A stretch of DNA of 64,000 bases from an uncultured Lachnospiraceae bacterium (GCA_934351835.1 CAKRJP010000003.1:1-64000); one strand, 5' to 3'; positions 45,731 through 55,459 are shown, counted from the stretch's first letter. The notes: generated by a model from the letters alone, not told the origin. Program-made: numbers and translations.

Positions 45731-48480
45731 CTATATCTGTCGAAAATCAACAGGAGTACCAATAATAAAATTCCCATTGCCGATATCCATTTCCCGGCTG
45801 TTAAACCAGGTGCATGGTAAGTGATTTGAATGGTATGGTTACCTTTTGTAAGTCTGCATCCTAAAAATGCAGTGTTTACTTTCTCAGAGGCTATGTGTTC
45901 TCCGTCCACCAGAATATCGAAAGCCTTATCGTAAGGAATTGTCGTAATAAAATATCCATTTTTTCCCATCGTGATGTTTCCGGAGATTACGTTCCCTTTT
46001 GTCATCGCACGGTTCATTTTAAACTCTGACTGATAAAGTGAGGTGTCGGGGAGTGTCCCCAGGTAACTCTCTATATCTGTGATCCAATAAGAGCCTTTTC
46101 CGAATGTGACTGTTACGAAACTTTGTCCGGCTGTGATTGGAACCGCATAAGTGAAAGTTGTATTGTTGTTATAGTAAATATGGTCTTTTGCACTTAATTT
46201 ATTTCGCTCACCGTTTACCCAGATTGTCAAATCTTTATTTGGGTGCAGATTCTTTACTTGAAATCTTAAGAACAGAACCTGCTCTTTCGGATTACTGGCT
46301 GCATCTAAAAACATTTTTATAGAATGATTTTTTTTGGCTTTTACATGGTATCCTTTAGAGGTTTCTGATAACCACTTGTACTTGATAGAGTCTGTAGTAT
46401 CATTGTTTTTCTGAGGCAGATTCAGCATCGTTTTTCTGATGTCTGAAGAATCTGTATTTTTGTCAATGCTGTGATTATTAACAGTATCTTTCATATTATC
46501 CTTGACAACCGCATAGGACAACAGTGCAGTCTGGTTGTACGGAAATCCAAGTTTTTTGTAATCTTTTTCGGACAATAATTGATCTGTTCCATAGGCAATC
46601 GGTGAGACGGAAAGGTTTTGATACACCTTGAAATCTCCGTAATCTTTATAAAGTGAATAACTGTTTAGTGTCTTTGTAGATACAATATATTTTTCACCCA
46701 TAAATCGCTGATAGACTGGATTCTGTGAGACGGACTGCATCAGGTAATTGCGATAAGGCTGCTCAATGCCAAAAGTTTTCCGGCGAAAATCCTGATAGTC
46801 TGTATTATAGGAGGACGTATAGATGGATGAAATATTCTGGCGGATATCCCAGATCCGGTTTAAGTCGGCAGCGTTCTCGTCGGATGTTCCCAGTTGTGAG
46901 ATGCGGTAATATCCAGTATTTCTGTCGAGAATATCCGTAATTGCCTGGCCAATGGATGGATCTGTTACTTGTTGATAGAAATCTGGATCCGTCGCTTTTC
47001 CGCGTTGACTTGCATAAACGCTTCCGAAGATTGCCAGAAAAAGAATCACAGGGAATGTCATCATAAAGCTACGGTTTGAAAGCTTTAATAGCCGTGACCA
47101 AACCTTGGATTTTGACCATATGGATGCCCAGGACAGAGTGGGGAAGTTCTGTCGGGTAGATATCCATAAGAAAAGATACACAACAAGCATGACCATTGCA
47201 TCCAGCAAAATAAATTTCCAGTATTTTTCCAGCTTATCCTCATGGCGGAATATGATTATGCAGAGGATGGTCAGCAGATACGGGATTATACCGTAAGGTA
47301 AAGAGTAGCCAGAAGAATTAGTGAAAGTTGTATCCAAAGACCGCAGATAATTTGCCATCATATAACAGAGGAGCGGCAAAAAGGGAATAAATACTTTGTA
47401 ACGCATGTAGAGACCGCCATTTAGCAAATAGAGAAAGAATGGAACAGTCAGTACGACGAAAACGCTCCATGCAAGAAATCTTTCACTCAATTTCCGGTAC
47501 GCCAGAGAAGCAAAAAGTATAGTCAGAAGAAATGTTCCAAATCCAATACCATAAGGAGAATATAAAAATCCCGACAGTTGGATGCGTGGAAGGAAGAGGT
47601 CTAAGGCTGAATGAATACTCTCTGCAGTTGTAGTACTGTCAGCAGTGCTTCGCCCAAACAAGGCATAGGCCGTCGGTATCAGGAGTACGCCGCTCAGACA
47701 GATTGCAATGACAAAAGATGTTAAAAAGTGTATTTCGTCAATCAAAAAGTTTCTAATTACAATCTTTTGATGTAGATATTCTAAAAGCTGTCCGTAGCGA
47801 TAGATTCCGTATAAGACCAGAACCAGCATACCACCGATACTGAAATAGAAACTGGTCATAATCATTAGAAATAAACTGCAGATTAAAGGAAAGTGTCTTC
47901 GGAAAGGAAGTATTTGATGCATTCTCAGATAAGAAGTTTCCTGAAAACAGTCCTGAAAATAACCATCGATACTTAAGAATCCAAGGAGCAGAAATGGCAT
48001 GTAATTTATGAACATAATCTGGCTGTAGGACTGATGGATCACAGGTCCTGCAAGTAAAAATATAAGTGTAGAGCAAAAACTGATCTTTACCGAAAAATTT
48101 CTGGTGCGGAGCCAGTGATATAGAAGCAGCACGGAACTTAGCAGACAGCAAAAGGACATTCCCATTACATAGTCTGACATTTTTACAAAAGGAAGAGCGT
48201 AGGAGGGCAAAAATAAAGGACTGAATAGTCCATAGTAAGCAAAATTATAGATGTTTTGTCCCCCGCCAATATTGGCAGCAAACTCCGGAAATAATTTGCC
48301 TGTTTCGTAAAACTGCTGTCTGAAATAATCCGGAAATACGCTGTGCTGGCTGATCCAGTCAACTTTAGAGCCAAAGATCCCGTATTTTGTACAGAACAGA
48401 TAGCAGAACAGAATAGTAAGCAATATTAATAATAAATAAGGGACAAATGCCTGTCCCTTATGCTTCTGAAAATTTTTCAT
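45724..48480 (-). CDS. YfhO-family membrane protein, probable GT-C glycosyltransferase
   Basis: A 918-residue protein with about 12 membrane segments in the first 490 residues, a large extracytoplasmic domain, and a last segment near the C-terminus (AMGILLLVLLLIFDRYRK). YfhO proteins are GT-C-like and in Bacillus work with CsbB to glycosylate lipoteichoic acid outside the membrane. Near the start, WISQHSVFPDYFRQQFYETG is a typical first loop with acidic residues. It overlaps the upstream glycosyltransferase gene by 23 bases, reproducing the CsbB-YfhO pair. The polymer modified here is unknown. Confidence 0.86.
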   Translation of the reverse strand: MKNFQKHKGQAFVPYLLLILLTILFCYLFCTKYGIFGSKVDWISQHSVFPDYFRQQFYETGKLFPEFAANIGGGQNIYNFAYYGLFSPLFLPSYALPFVKMSDYVMGMSFCCLLSSVLLLYHWLRTRNFSVKISFCSTLIFLLAGPVIHQSYSQIMFINYMPFLLLGFLSIDGYFQDCFQETSYLRMHQILPFRRHFPLICSLFLMIMTSFYFSIGGMLVLVLYGIYRYGQLLEYLHQKIVIRNFLIDEIHFLTSFVIAICLSGVLLIPTAYALFGRSTADSTTTAESIHSALDLFLPRIQLSGFLYSPYGIGFGTFLLTILFASLAYRKLSERFLAWSVFVVLTVPFFLYLLNGGLYMRYKVFIPFLPLLCYMMANYLRSLDTTFTNSSGYSLPYGIIPYLLTILCIIIFRHEDKLEKYWKFILLDAMVMLVVYLFLWISTRQNFPTLSWASIWSKSKVWSRLLKLSNRSFMMTFPVILFLAIFGSVYASQRGKATDPDFYQQVTDPSIGQAITDILDRNTGYYRISQLGTSDENAADLNRIWDIRQNISSIYTSSYNTDYQDFRRKTFGIEQPYRNYLMQSVSQNPVYQRFMGEKYIVSTKTLNSYSLYKDYGDFKVYQNLSVSPIAYGTDQLLSEKDYKKLGFPYNQTALLSYAVVKDNMKDTVNNHSIDKNTDSSDIRKTMLNLPQKNNDTTDSIKYKWLSETSKGYHVKAKKNHSIKMFLDAASNPKEQVLFLRFQVKNLHPNKDLTIWVNGERNKLSAKDHIYYNNNTTFTYAVPITAGQSFVTVTFGKGSYWITDIESYLGTLPDTSLYQSEFKMNRAMTKGNVISGNITMGKNGYFITTIPYDKAFDILVDGEHIASEKVNTAFLGCRLTKGNHTIQITYHAPGLTAGKWISAMGILLLVLLLIFDRYRK

Positions 48481-49423
48481 GGAATGTCTCCTTTGTAAGA
48501 CTGCTGTCTTTTAAGATAAAAATCGGTCTGTGCTTAGTTTCCAGATAAGTCTTGGCAAGGTATTCCCCGAGAATACCGGTGCAGAATAACTGGATCCCGC
48601 TGACCAGGAAGATAATACACACCAGTGATGGCCATCCGCCGACAGGATCTCCCCAGATCAAAGTTTTTGCGATAATGATAATGATCATAAGAAATGCCAG
48701 GATGCAGAAACCAATACCGGCAATAGATGCCAGTGCCAGTGGGGCAACGGAAAATCCGGTGATTCCCTCCAGAGAGTAGAAAAATAATTTCTTCATGGAC
48801 CATTTGGTCTCCCCGGCAGAACGTTCTACATTCTGAAATTCCAGCCATTTGGTCCGGAAACCGATCCAACCGAAGATTCCTTTGGAAAATCGGTTGTATT
48901 CACTCATTTTTAAAACTGCATCCACCATCATTCGGTCCATCAATCGATAATCTCTGGCACCATTTACAATCTCTGTCTTAGAAATTTTGTTGATAAATTT
49001 GTAAAAGATCTCAGACAGGAAAGATCGGATCTTAGGTTCTCCGGTTCTGGTGGCGCGTCTGGTAGCAACACTGTCGTAATTTTCTTCTTTTAAGATTCGG
49101 TACATCTCCGGGAGGAGTCCCGGCGGATCCTGCAGATCTACATCCATAGTCGCAACATAGTCACCGGTTGCATTTTTTAGCCCGGCATAGATGGCAGATT
49201 CCTTTCCAAAGTTTCTTGAGAAAGATAAATATTTACAACGAGTATCTTTATGATTGAAATCCTTCAAGATTTCTAACGTTTTGTCGGAAGAACCATCATC
49301 CACAAAAAGTAGTTCAAATTCTACATCAGACATTTCTTCCATGATTTTTGACATTTCCCGGTAGTAGACAGGCAGTGCTTCTTCTTCGTTATAACATGGA
49401 ATGATGATACTGATTATATCCAT
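48458..49423 (-). CDS. CsbB/GtrB-like polyprenyl-phosphate glycosyltransferase
   Basis: A 321-residue family 2 glycosyltransferase with two C-terminal membrane segments. It should load a sugar onto undecaprenyl phosphate on the cytoplasmic side. Motifs: IIPCYNEEEALPVYY near residue 6, FVDDGSSDKTLEIL near 39, MDVDLQDPPGLLPEM near 91 and the QxxRW-like region (FSKGIFGWIGFRTKW). The start at 49423 (not the longer 49480) is chosen for the purine-rich GGGGG site upstream. Its 3' end overlaps yfhO, its likely partner. It is divergent from the two-component genes. Confidence 0.88.
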   Translation of the reverse strand: MDIISIIIPCYNEEEALPVYYREMSKIMEEMSDVEFELLFVDDGSSDKTLEILKDFNHKDTRCKYLSFSRNFGKESAIYAGLKNATGDYVATMDVDLQDPPGLLPEMYRILKEENYDSVATRRATRTGEPKIRSFLSEIFYKFINKISKTEIVNGARDYRLMDRMMVDAVLKMSEYNRFSKGIFGWIGFRTKWLEFQNVERSAGETKWSMKKLFFYSLEGITGFSVAPLALASIAGIGFCILAFLMIIIIIAKTLIWGDPVGGWPSLVCIIFLVSGIQLFCTGILGEYLAKTYLETKHRPIFILKDSSLTKETFHEKFSEA

Positions 49424-49536
49424 TTTTATACCCCCAATATATGATGTTAAATATAATGCCGGAATATGTCGAAGACACACCCGATAATTTTAATAAGACA
49501 AACTTTAACAGGAAACTCTTAAGAAAAGGCAAAATT

Positions 49537-49588
49537 AAATCTTAATAAATCTTAAATAATCTTCGTTTTCCTAAAAATCTTGTATAAT
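49537..49588 (+). promoter_or_regulatory. Direct repeats and -10 box upstream of the response regulator
   Basis: AATCTT occurs three times exactly 10 bases apart (49538, 49548, 49558), the first two within AAATCTTAA. TATAAT lies at 49583-49588. Ten-base direct repeats upstream of a -10 are typical of OmpR-family response-regulator sites, suggesting autoregulation. Confidence 0.5.
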
Positions 49589-49698
49589 GAAGTGACAGGA
49601 ATTATACAAGTCGATGAAAGGTAAAGCCGATGAGAGGCTGGATTGCTATAAAATCAGACTGATGAAAGAGATACATAAGGAAGGAGTAAGACTGACAT

Positions 49699-50403
49699 AT
49701 GGAAAAGGCAAATATCCTTGTGGTGGATGATAATGCAGAAATCCGTGAGATTATACAGGTTCTCTTGGAAGGGGAAGGATATGAAGTATCTGAGGCTTCC
49801 AACGGAGAAGAAGCATTACAGTTGAATAAAGAGAAAGAGTTTGATCTGATCATTTTAGACATTATGATGCCCGGGACAAATGGGTATCAGGTGTGCCGGA
49901 AAATTCGCGAGACGAATAATGCTCCAATTTTATTTTTGAGTGCAAGAACAAAGGACAGTGACAAGACTCTGGGATTTTCCAGCGGCGGTGATGATTATCT
50001 GGCAAAACCATTTTCTTATAATGAGTTGATCAACAGAAGTAAAGCATTGATCAGAAGATATCAGGTATATAAAGGGAAAGACGTAAGAGAAAGATCCGAA
50101 CCACATCTGATCCGGTATCAGAATCTTACGGTCAATGAAGAAAAGAGAAGTGTCTATGCAGATGAAAAATTGCTGGATCTGACAGAGACAGAATATCGGA
50201 TGCTTGAGATTCTCGTGAAGAACCGGAATCAGATATTTTCAGCGCAGAGATTATTTGAGGCGGTCTGGGAAGAATCTTACTATTATGGTGCCAATAATAC
50301 AGTGATGGTACATATCCGAAACCTGCGGTCAAAGATAGAGAAAGATCCAAAGAAACCGGTTCTGATCAAGACGGTGTGGGGAAAGGGTTACTGTTGTGAG
50401 TAA
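49699..50403 (+). CDS. OmpR/PhoB-family response regulator (VanR-like)
   Basis: A 234-residue transcription factor. Receiver domain residues 1-115 with acidic pair VVDDNAEI, phosphorylation Asp in LIILDIMMPGTNGYQ (about residue 54) and lysine in YLAKPFSYNEL. The C-terminal winged helix (about 135-234) ends with KPVLIKTVWGKGYCCE. Its stop overlaps the kinase start by 8 bases. AAGGAAGGAG precedes the ATG. Probable targets are its own promoter and the divergent glycosyltransferase operon (inference). Confidence 0.9.
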   Translation: MEKANILVVDDNAEIREIIQVLLEGEGYEVSEASNGEEALQLNKEKEFDLIILDIMMPGTNGYQVCRKIRETNNAPILFLSARTKDSDKTLGFSSGGDDYLAKPFSYNELINRSKALIRRYQVYKGKDVRERSEPHLIRYQNLTVNEEKRSVYADEKLLDLTETEYRMLEILVKNRNQIFSAQRLFEAVWEESYYYGANNTVMVHIRNLRSKIEKDPKKPVLIKTVWGKGYCCE

Positions 50404-51745
50404 ACGATTGAAAAATATGAAAATAAATACAAAGTTTGTGTTGGTCGTTTTGCTATCCATGTTTGTTTCACTGGGGATATTCGCATTTTTATGGTGCTAT
50501 AAATGGGAAATCTTAGAGTGGAGCGGGGATTGGTCTTTTGCAAAACTTCAGGTTGATGAAGATGAATTCTGGAACGAATTAAGAGATGAAGCGAAAACTT
50601 ATGATCTCCCGGATTCTGAGAGCGATGTGGCAAAGACAAAAGCACTGGAACCGTTGTTTGAGCTGGCGGATAAGTATACCAGTATCTATATTTATGGAGA
50701 AGATGGCCTGTATCGTGCCGGAAAGTATGCAACGATCATGGATGAAAGTACCGGTTTTCGAACCTTTTTTGATCTGGGATACAGACTGACAGGTGGAGAG
50801 GGCGAAGATTACAGAGAGTTTGAAATTGAGTTCAAAAATGAAACAGCTCAGGTGGTGGCTGTAGACTATAAACGAGCTTTGTACATTTATCCGTTTCTTT
50901 TGATTGCAGTTTTGTTGTGCGTATTGATTTTTTTAGGAATTGTACTGTTCTTTGTACGAAGAAAGATGAGGGAAGTTTTGACATTGGAACAGGAAATTTT
51001 ATTAATGGCCTCCGGGGATCTGACACATACGGTGCCTGTCTATAGTAATGATGAGATTGGAATACTGGCAAGAGAATTGAATAATCTTCGGATTTCACTG
51101 AATGATAATATCTTGAGGGAACAGGAGAGCCGCAAGGCGAATCAGGATCTGATCACTGCTTTGTCGCATGATCTGCGGACACCTCTTACAATACTGACGG
51201 GGTATCTGGAAGTGATAAAATTGCAGAGAAATCCACAGAAACAGGAAGAATATCTGGAACGTTGCCTGAAGAAAACTTCAGATATTAAAGAACTGACAGA
51301 TCAGATGTTTAATTATGCACTGGTATCGGAGGAAAGCGAAGTGCCGAAAATGTCCTGGATCTCTACAGATTATATTATGCAGTGCATTCATGAAAACTGT
51401 GATTTTGTGGAACTGGCGGGATTTTCCTGCCGGTCGGAAGTTGCAGATGCTACCGGGATTTTGCTGACGGATAAAACGATGATAAAACGTATATTTACAA
51501 ATTTATTCTCTAATATTTTAAAATATGGAGATAAAGGTACCGAAATTAAAATTTCGGGAAATATGAGAAATCAGAAGTTTGAAATACAGGTAGAAAATGC
51601 GATTAAGAAAGAACGTTCCGACATCGGAAGTAATAATATCGGACTCCGGAATGTTCAACACATGATGCATATGATGGATGGAGAATTAATTTTAAATACA
51701 TCTGAAAATTTATTTTGTATTAAGTTGTTATTTCCACTGCGGTGA
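50396..51745 (+). CDS. Membrane sensor histidine kinase
   Basis: A 449-residue kinase. TM1 is about residues 14-35, an extracytoplasmic sensor of about 120 residues, TM2 about 160-185, a HAMP linker, HisKA with phospho-accepting histidine in ALSHDLRTPLTILTGYL (near 262), and a C-terminal ATPase domain. In that domain the N-box is seen as IFTNLFSNILKYG and the second half is short (IGLRNVQHMMHMMDGEL). It overlaps the regulator by 8 bases. The stimulus is unknown; envelope stress would fit the divergent cell-surface glycosylation genes. Confidence 0.9.
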   Translation: MSKRLKNMKINTKFVLVVLLSMFVSLGIFAFLWCYKWEILEWSGDWSFAKLQVDEDEFWNELRDEAKTYDLPDSESDVAKTKALEPLFELADKYTSIYIYGEDGLYRAGKYATIMDESTGFRTFFDLGYRLTGGEGEDYREFEIEFKNETAQVVAVDYKRALYIYPFLLIAVLLCVLIFLGIVLFFVRRKMREVLTLEQEILLMASGDLTHTVPVYSNDEIGILARELNNLRISLNDNILREQESRKANQDLITALSHDLRTPLTILTGYLEVIKLQRNPQKQEEYLERCLKKTSDIKELTDQMFNYALVSEESEVPKMSWISTDYIMQCIHENCDFVELAGFSCRSEVADATGILLTDKTMIKRIFTNLFSNILKYGDKGTEIKISGNMRNQKFEIQVENAIKKERSDIGSNNIGLRNVQHMMHMMDGELILNTSENLFCIKLLFPLR

Positions 51746-51769
51746 CCGGCCGAATTATCGGAAGTGAAA

Positions 51770-51796
51770 AACACAGTGGGTTAATCCCACTGTGTT
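51770..51796 (-). terminator. Terminator at the end of the dehydratase operon
   Basis: AACACAGTGGG (51770-51780) and CCCACTGTGTT (51786-51796) form a perfect 11-bp stem with loop TTAAT. On the minus strand it is followed by TTTC. It overlaps the last codons of the cyclodeaminase-family gene. Confidence 0.65.
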
Positions 51797-52767
51797 CCAA
51801 CACCGGCAGCTTTTGCCCGGTCATAGATCCATTTCGCAGTTACCAGATCCTGGGTAGCGACACCAACTGTCTCGAAGATGATAATTTCATCATCATTTTC
51901 ACGTCCGGTTAATTTCCCAAGAATTACATCGCCGAGATCTCCGGTGAAGTCCTCCTTACTGATAATTCCCTGCTCAAGAGGGAGTAAGATGTCTCCGGAT
52001 TCAGATAATACGGCATCTTCGGAATCAAAATAGATTTTTGATGCACGTGTCAGAGCTCGGGGATCTAATTCCTGCATGTGATGCTGATAAGCACCGACAC
52101 AGCTTATGGTAGCACCTTTTTTCACCTTTGTGCCATCGAATACAGGGGTGGAGGAAGGCGTTACCGTGATGACAAGATCAGCATTATCAATGGCTTCATC
52201 CGAATTTTTAACAGCAATGATCGATGTTCCATAAGAACTGAGCCGTTGTTGCATCTCTTCTGCAAATGCCGAAGTGCGTTCATAATTTAGATCAAATACG
52301 CGTACTTCTTTTAAGTCCCTTGCAACCAGCATAGCTTCAAGTTGGGTGGCAGCCTGTCCACCGGTTCCGATCAGGGCACCGACATGACAGTCTTTTTTTG
52401 CGAGAATATCAAATGCGGCACCGGAAGCAGCACCGGTTCTGAGCTGAGTAACGTAAGTTCCGTCCATAACTGATGATACAAGTCCGGTCTTTCCATCGAT
52501 CAAAAGAACCTGAGCAGGAGAAGACGGAAGTCCGTGATCAATATTATGAGGAAAGATGTTAATGATCTTCAGGGATGCGGCATCCATGGATTCTGCATAG
52601 GCAGGCATAAAGAGCAAACATCCATCATATTTTGGGGCTTGTATATTAGTGCGCAGAGGTGCGTCACATTTTCCTTCAACAACTAGTTGAAAGGCAAGTT
52701 TATCAGCCTCTATGGCGTCTTTCATGGTAAATACTTTTTGTATGTCGTTTCTGGATAATAACAGCAT
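51781..52767 (-). CDS. Ornithine cyclodeaminase/mu-crystallin family enzyme
   Basis: A 328-residue NAD(P)-dependent enzyme. The substrate-side motif MDGTYVTQLRTGAASG is near residue 105 and the nucleotide-binding GALIGTGGQAATQLEAM near 134; ITVTPSSTPVFDG is near 205. The family includes ornithine cyclodeaminase, alanine dehydrogenase and ketimine or imino-acid reductases; sequence alone does not choose. It lies 34 bases downstream of a divergent IlvD/Edd dehydratase under a LysR regulator, so the pair probably handles one amino acid-like substrate: the dehydratase makes an unsaturated or keto product and this enzyme reduces or aminates it (inference). Confidence 0.85.
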   Translation of the reverse strand: MLLLSRNDIQKVFTMKDAIEADKLAFQLVVEGKCDAPLRTNIQAPKYDGCLLFMPAYAESMDAASLKIINIFPHNIDHGLPSSPAQVLLIDGKTGLVSSVMDGTYVTQLRTGAASGAAFDILAKKDCHVGALIGTGGQAATQLEAMLVARDLKEVRVFDLNYERTSAFAEEMQQRLSSYGTSIIAVKNSDEAIDNADLVITVTPSSTPVFDGTKVKKGATISCVGAYQHHMQELDPRALTRASKIYFDSEDAVLSESGDILLPLEQGIISKEDFTGDLGDVILGKLTGRENDDEIIIFETVGVATQDLVTAKWIYDRAKAAGVGTQWD

Positions 52768-52801
52768 GATAAAATCTCCTTTATTTTATAATTTATAATT
52801 A

Positions 52802-54466
52802 TTAAAATTTTGCATTCAGGTCCCATGGCTGCATGGCACCGCCTTCTTCGGCAGACCTGCACATACGGGCGTAGATATTAAGACAGCCCTTTTCCTCTTT
52901 TAATGGTGGACATACCCAGTGTTCTTTGCGGTGTGCAAGCTCTTCGTCAGATACCAGAAGGTTAACTGTCCCGTTCGGAATATCTATTTCTATTTCGTCA
53001 CCGTTCCGGACAAGAGCAATCGGGCCCCCGTCGTAAGCTTCCGGGGAAACATGACCAATGATGGCGCCAAAGTTAAAACCAGAGAATCTTGCGTCAGAGA
53101 TCAGGCCGACACTTTTGTGAAGTCCGAGACCAATCAGAGCATCAATACTGAGCATAAGCTCTTTCATTCCAGGAGCTCCTTTGCAGCCTTCGTAGCGGAT
53201 AACAATAATATCTCCGGGAACAATTTGTCCGGAACTGATGGCATCAAAGGCCTGCCGGTCTCCTTCAAATACCTTTGCTTTTCCTTTTAAATATTTTACT
53301 TCATCATAGACAGCGGTTGGCCTTACAATGGCACCGTTTGGCGAGAGATTCCCACGCAGAATTTTAAGGCCAGGTTCGGTGGATAATGGGCGCTCCAGAG
53401 AGTGGATCACTTTATTTTCCTGAGGTGTCACATGAGATAACAAATCGTTCCATGTGGTTCCGTACATGGTAGGAGTATCCGTAAATAATTTAGATTCCAG
53501 CATTTTCATTACATTTGGGACGCCGCCAGCATAATGGAAATCTACGACGGTGTAAGGACCGCTTGGAACAACGGCATTAATGCATGGAATGACCCTGGCA
53601 TATGTTTCAAAATCTTCCAGAGTTAATTTAATTCCCAGTTCGTAGGCATAAGAAAGAATATGCAAAACGGCATTGGTTGAACCGGCAACGGCCATATCAA
53701 ACATAATGGAATTTAACAGGACTTCTTTTGTGATCAAAGAGGATGGTTTTCGCCCTGCTTTAGCAAGCTCCACAGCATATTTTCCGGCCTTGCGGGCTTC
53801 CCTTAATTTGGCATTATCTGATGCCGGAATCGTAGAAGTTCCCGGCAAAACAAGATTCAGAACTTCTCCAAGCATCTGCATAGTATTGGCAGTCCCCATG
53901 GAAGGACATGCGCCAAAGGAAGGGCAGACATTGTCTTCCATTTCCATTAGTTCTTCTTCTGAGGCTCCGGAGAATCTTGCAGCGTCAAGATCTGCTTCAA
54001 CGACGGTCTTTCCGCAATGTTGTCCCGGTTGCATGGAACCGCCGGTAATGATCATAGATGGAATATCCAGGCGCATAGCCGCAAGATAGCAGCCTGCAAT
54101 GATGTTGTCACAGGAAGCTACCATGGCGAGACCATCAAAGTTGTGTACCCGGCTCACGAATTCAACGGACATGGCAACGATGTCTCTGCCGACCTGTTCA
54201 TATTTTAATTCTTCTGCTCCGTTGGCAATATTTCCGCATGTGGCAGGAATTCCAAATTCGACAGGAACACCTCCGGCTGCCCAGATTCCTTCTTTTACAG
54301 CAGCAGCGATCTGTCTTAAATGTGCAGATCCCGGAGAACCCTCCATGTAAGAATTTGGAACTCCGATATGTGGTTTCTTTCGTATATCGCTGTCTGAATA
54401 ACCGGCAGCTTTCATCATGACTCTTCTGTGTGCCGCTTCGGCACCATTCCAAAACTCAGTTCCCAT
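52802..54466 (-). CDS. IlvD/Edd-family dehydratase, divergent metal site
   Basis: A 554-residue member of the Fe-S dehydratase family that includes dihydroxy-acid and sugar-acid dehydratases. Family landmarks: FDGLAMVASCDNIIAGCYLAA near 107, PSMIITGGSMQPGQHCGK near 137, FGACPSMGTANTMQMLGE near 194 and DARFSGFNFGAIIGHVSPEA near 459. Two canonical positions differ: PCxxHL reads SPGSAHL and CDKxxPG reads CDNIIAG, so one cluster cysteine and the metal-site lysine are replaced. It is therefore unlikely to be ordinary IlvD. The start has AAGGAG; the gene is divergent from a LysR gene. Confidence 0.85.
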   Translation of the reverse strand: MGTEFWNGAEAAHRRVMMKAAGYSDSDIRKKPHIGVPNSYMEGSPGSAHLRQIAAAVKEGIWAAGGVPVEFGIPATCGNIANGAEELKYEQVGRDIVAMSVEFVSRVHNFDGLAMVASCDNIIAGCYLAAMRLDIPSMIITGGSMQPGQHCGKTVVEADLDAARFSGASEEELMEMEDNVCPSFGACPSMGTANTMQMLGEVLNLVLPGTSTIPASDNAKLREARKAGKYAVELAKAGRKPSSLITKEVLLNSIMFDMAVAGSTNAVLHILSYAYELGIKLTLEDFETYARVIPCINAVVPSGPYTVVDFHYAGGVPNVMKMLESKLFTDTPTMYGTTWNDLLSHVTPQENKVIHSLERPLSTEPGLKILRGNLSPNGAIVRPTAVYDEVKYLKGKAKVFEGDRQAFDAISSGQIVPGDIIVIRYEGCKGAPGMKELMLSIDALIGLGLHKSVGLISDARFSGFNFGAIIGHVSPEAYDGGPIALVRNGDEIEIDIPNGTVNLLVSDEELAHRKEHWVCPPLKEEKGCLNIYARMCRSAEEGGAMQPWDLNAKF

Positions 54467-54534
54467 AGAAAAATACTCCTTCCATTTTTTATATATTTTA
54501 ACATTTTAGATGAAATTGTGTTTATAATAATATT

Positions 54535-54547
54535 GAACATATCGTTC
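54535..54547. promoter_or_regulatory. Candidate LysR operator
   Basis: GAAC (54535-54538) and GTTC (54544-54547) form an inverted repeat in the 108-base divergent region, just after TATAATAA at 54522. It is a suitable place for the adjacent LysR protein to bind, but the site is short. Confidence 0.3.
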
Positions 54548-54574
54548 GGAATATTTAACAGATGAGGAAAAATT

Positions 54575-55459
54575 ATGAATAAGTACGATATAATATTGGA
54601 CGTGTGTATAACACATAATATTTCAAAAACAGCATCCAGATTAAATTATTCGCCATCTTCAATCAGTCAGACCATTAAAACATTTGAAAAAGAAATAGGA
54701 GTTCCCTTATTTAATCGTTCAAAACAGGGAATGAAACTTTTGCCCAATACGGAAGAAATCATAGAATCCATGCGTGTGATCTGTGAAGAAGAACAGAAAA
54801 TCAGGCAGACAGCAATGAACTTGACCAGCCTGGACAGTGGATACATACGCTTGGGAGCGATCCAGAGTATTTCATATCATTGGCTTCCTCTGATTTTGAA
54901 AAAATTTTCTGAACAATATCCGAATATTCGGTTTGAAATGATAGTGGGTGGATTTGGTGAATTAAAAGAAAAATTGATATCGGGAGAACTGGAGGGAATT
55001 TTTGTATCGGAATATGCAGTTCCCGGTATGCCGTTTCTTCCGTTGGGAGAAGATGAACTGATGTTGGTTGTTCCCCAAAATCATCCACTTTCGGAAAAGA
55101 AGGAAGTAGATATACAGGAACTTGCAGAGTATGAATTTATTCTTTCATCGGATGGTCTGGATTATGAGACGGGGCATATCTTTGAAGAAAATTGCATAAC
55201 GCCGGATATTCGCTATCAGATCAATGAAGATTATGCGGTTTGTAAAATGGTGGAACAAGGATTTGGAGTAACGATACTTCCTAAATTATTGTTGCATCGC
55301 ATTCCTTTTGATGTTTGCATACTGCCATTTTCTGAACATTATTCCAGGACCCTTGGAATTGCTTATTGTGGTAGTAAGCAGCCAACACTTGCAACTTTAC
55401 GTTTCCTGGAATATATAAGAGAAGAGAGTAAACATATTATAAAAGAAAATTTTCGATAA
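54575..55459 (+). CDS. LysR-family transcriptional regulator
   Basis: A 294-residue regulator. The N-terminal helix-turn-helix (ISKTASRLNYSPSSISQTIKTFEKEIGVPLFNRSKQGM, near 17-54) matches LysR despite the unusual start. The C-terminal substrate-binding domain (about 92-290) contains FILSSDG and VEQGFGVTILPKLLL. It is divergent from the dehydratase and cyclodeaminase-family operon, so it most likely controls that operon with a pathway intermediate as effector. Its last 23 bases overlap the convergent HAD gene. Confidence 0.92.
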   Translation: MNKYDIILDVCITHNISKTASRLNYSPSSISQTIKTFEKEIGVPLFNRSKQGMKLLPNTEEIIESMRVICEEEQKIRQTAMNLTSLDSGYIRLGAIQSISYHWLPLILKKFSEQYPNIRFEMIVGGFGELKEKLISGELEGIFVSEYAVPGMPFLPLGEDELMLVVPQNHPLSEKKEVDIQELAEYEFILSSDGLDYETGHIFEENCITPDIRYQINEDYAVCKMVEQGFGVTILPKLLLHRIPFDVCILPFSEHYSRTLGIAYCGSKQPTLATLRFLEYIREESKHIIKENFR

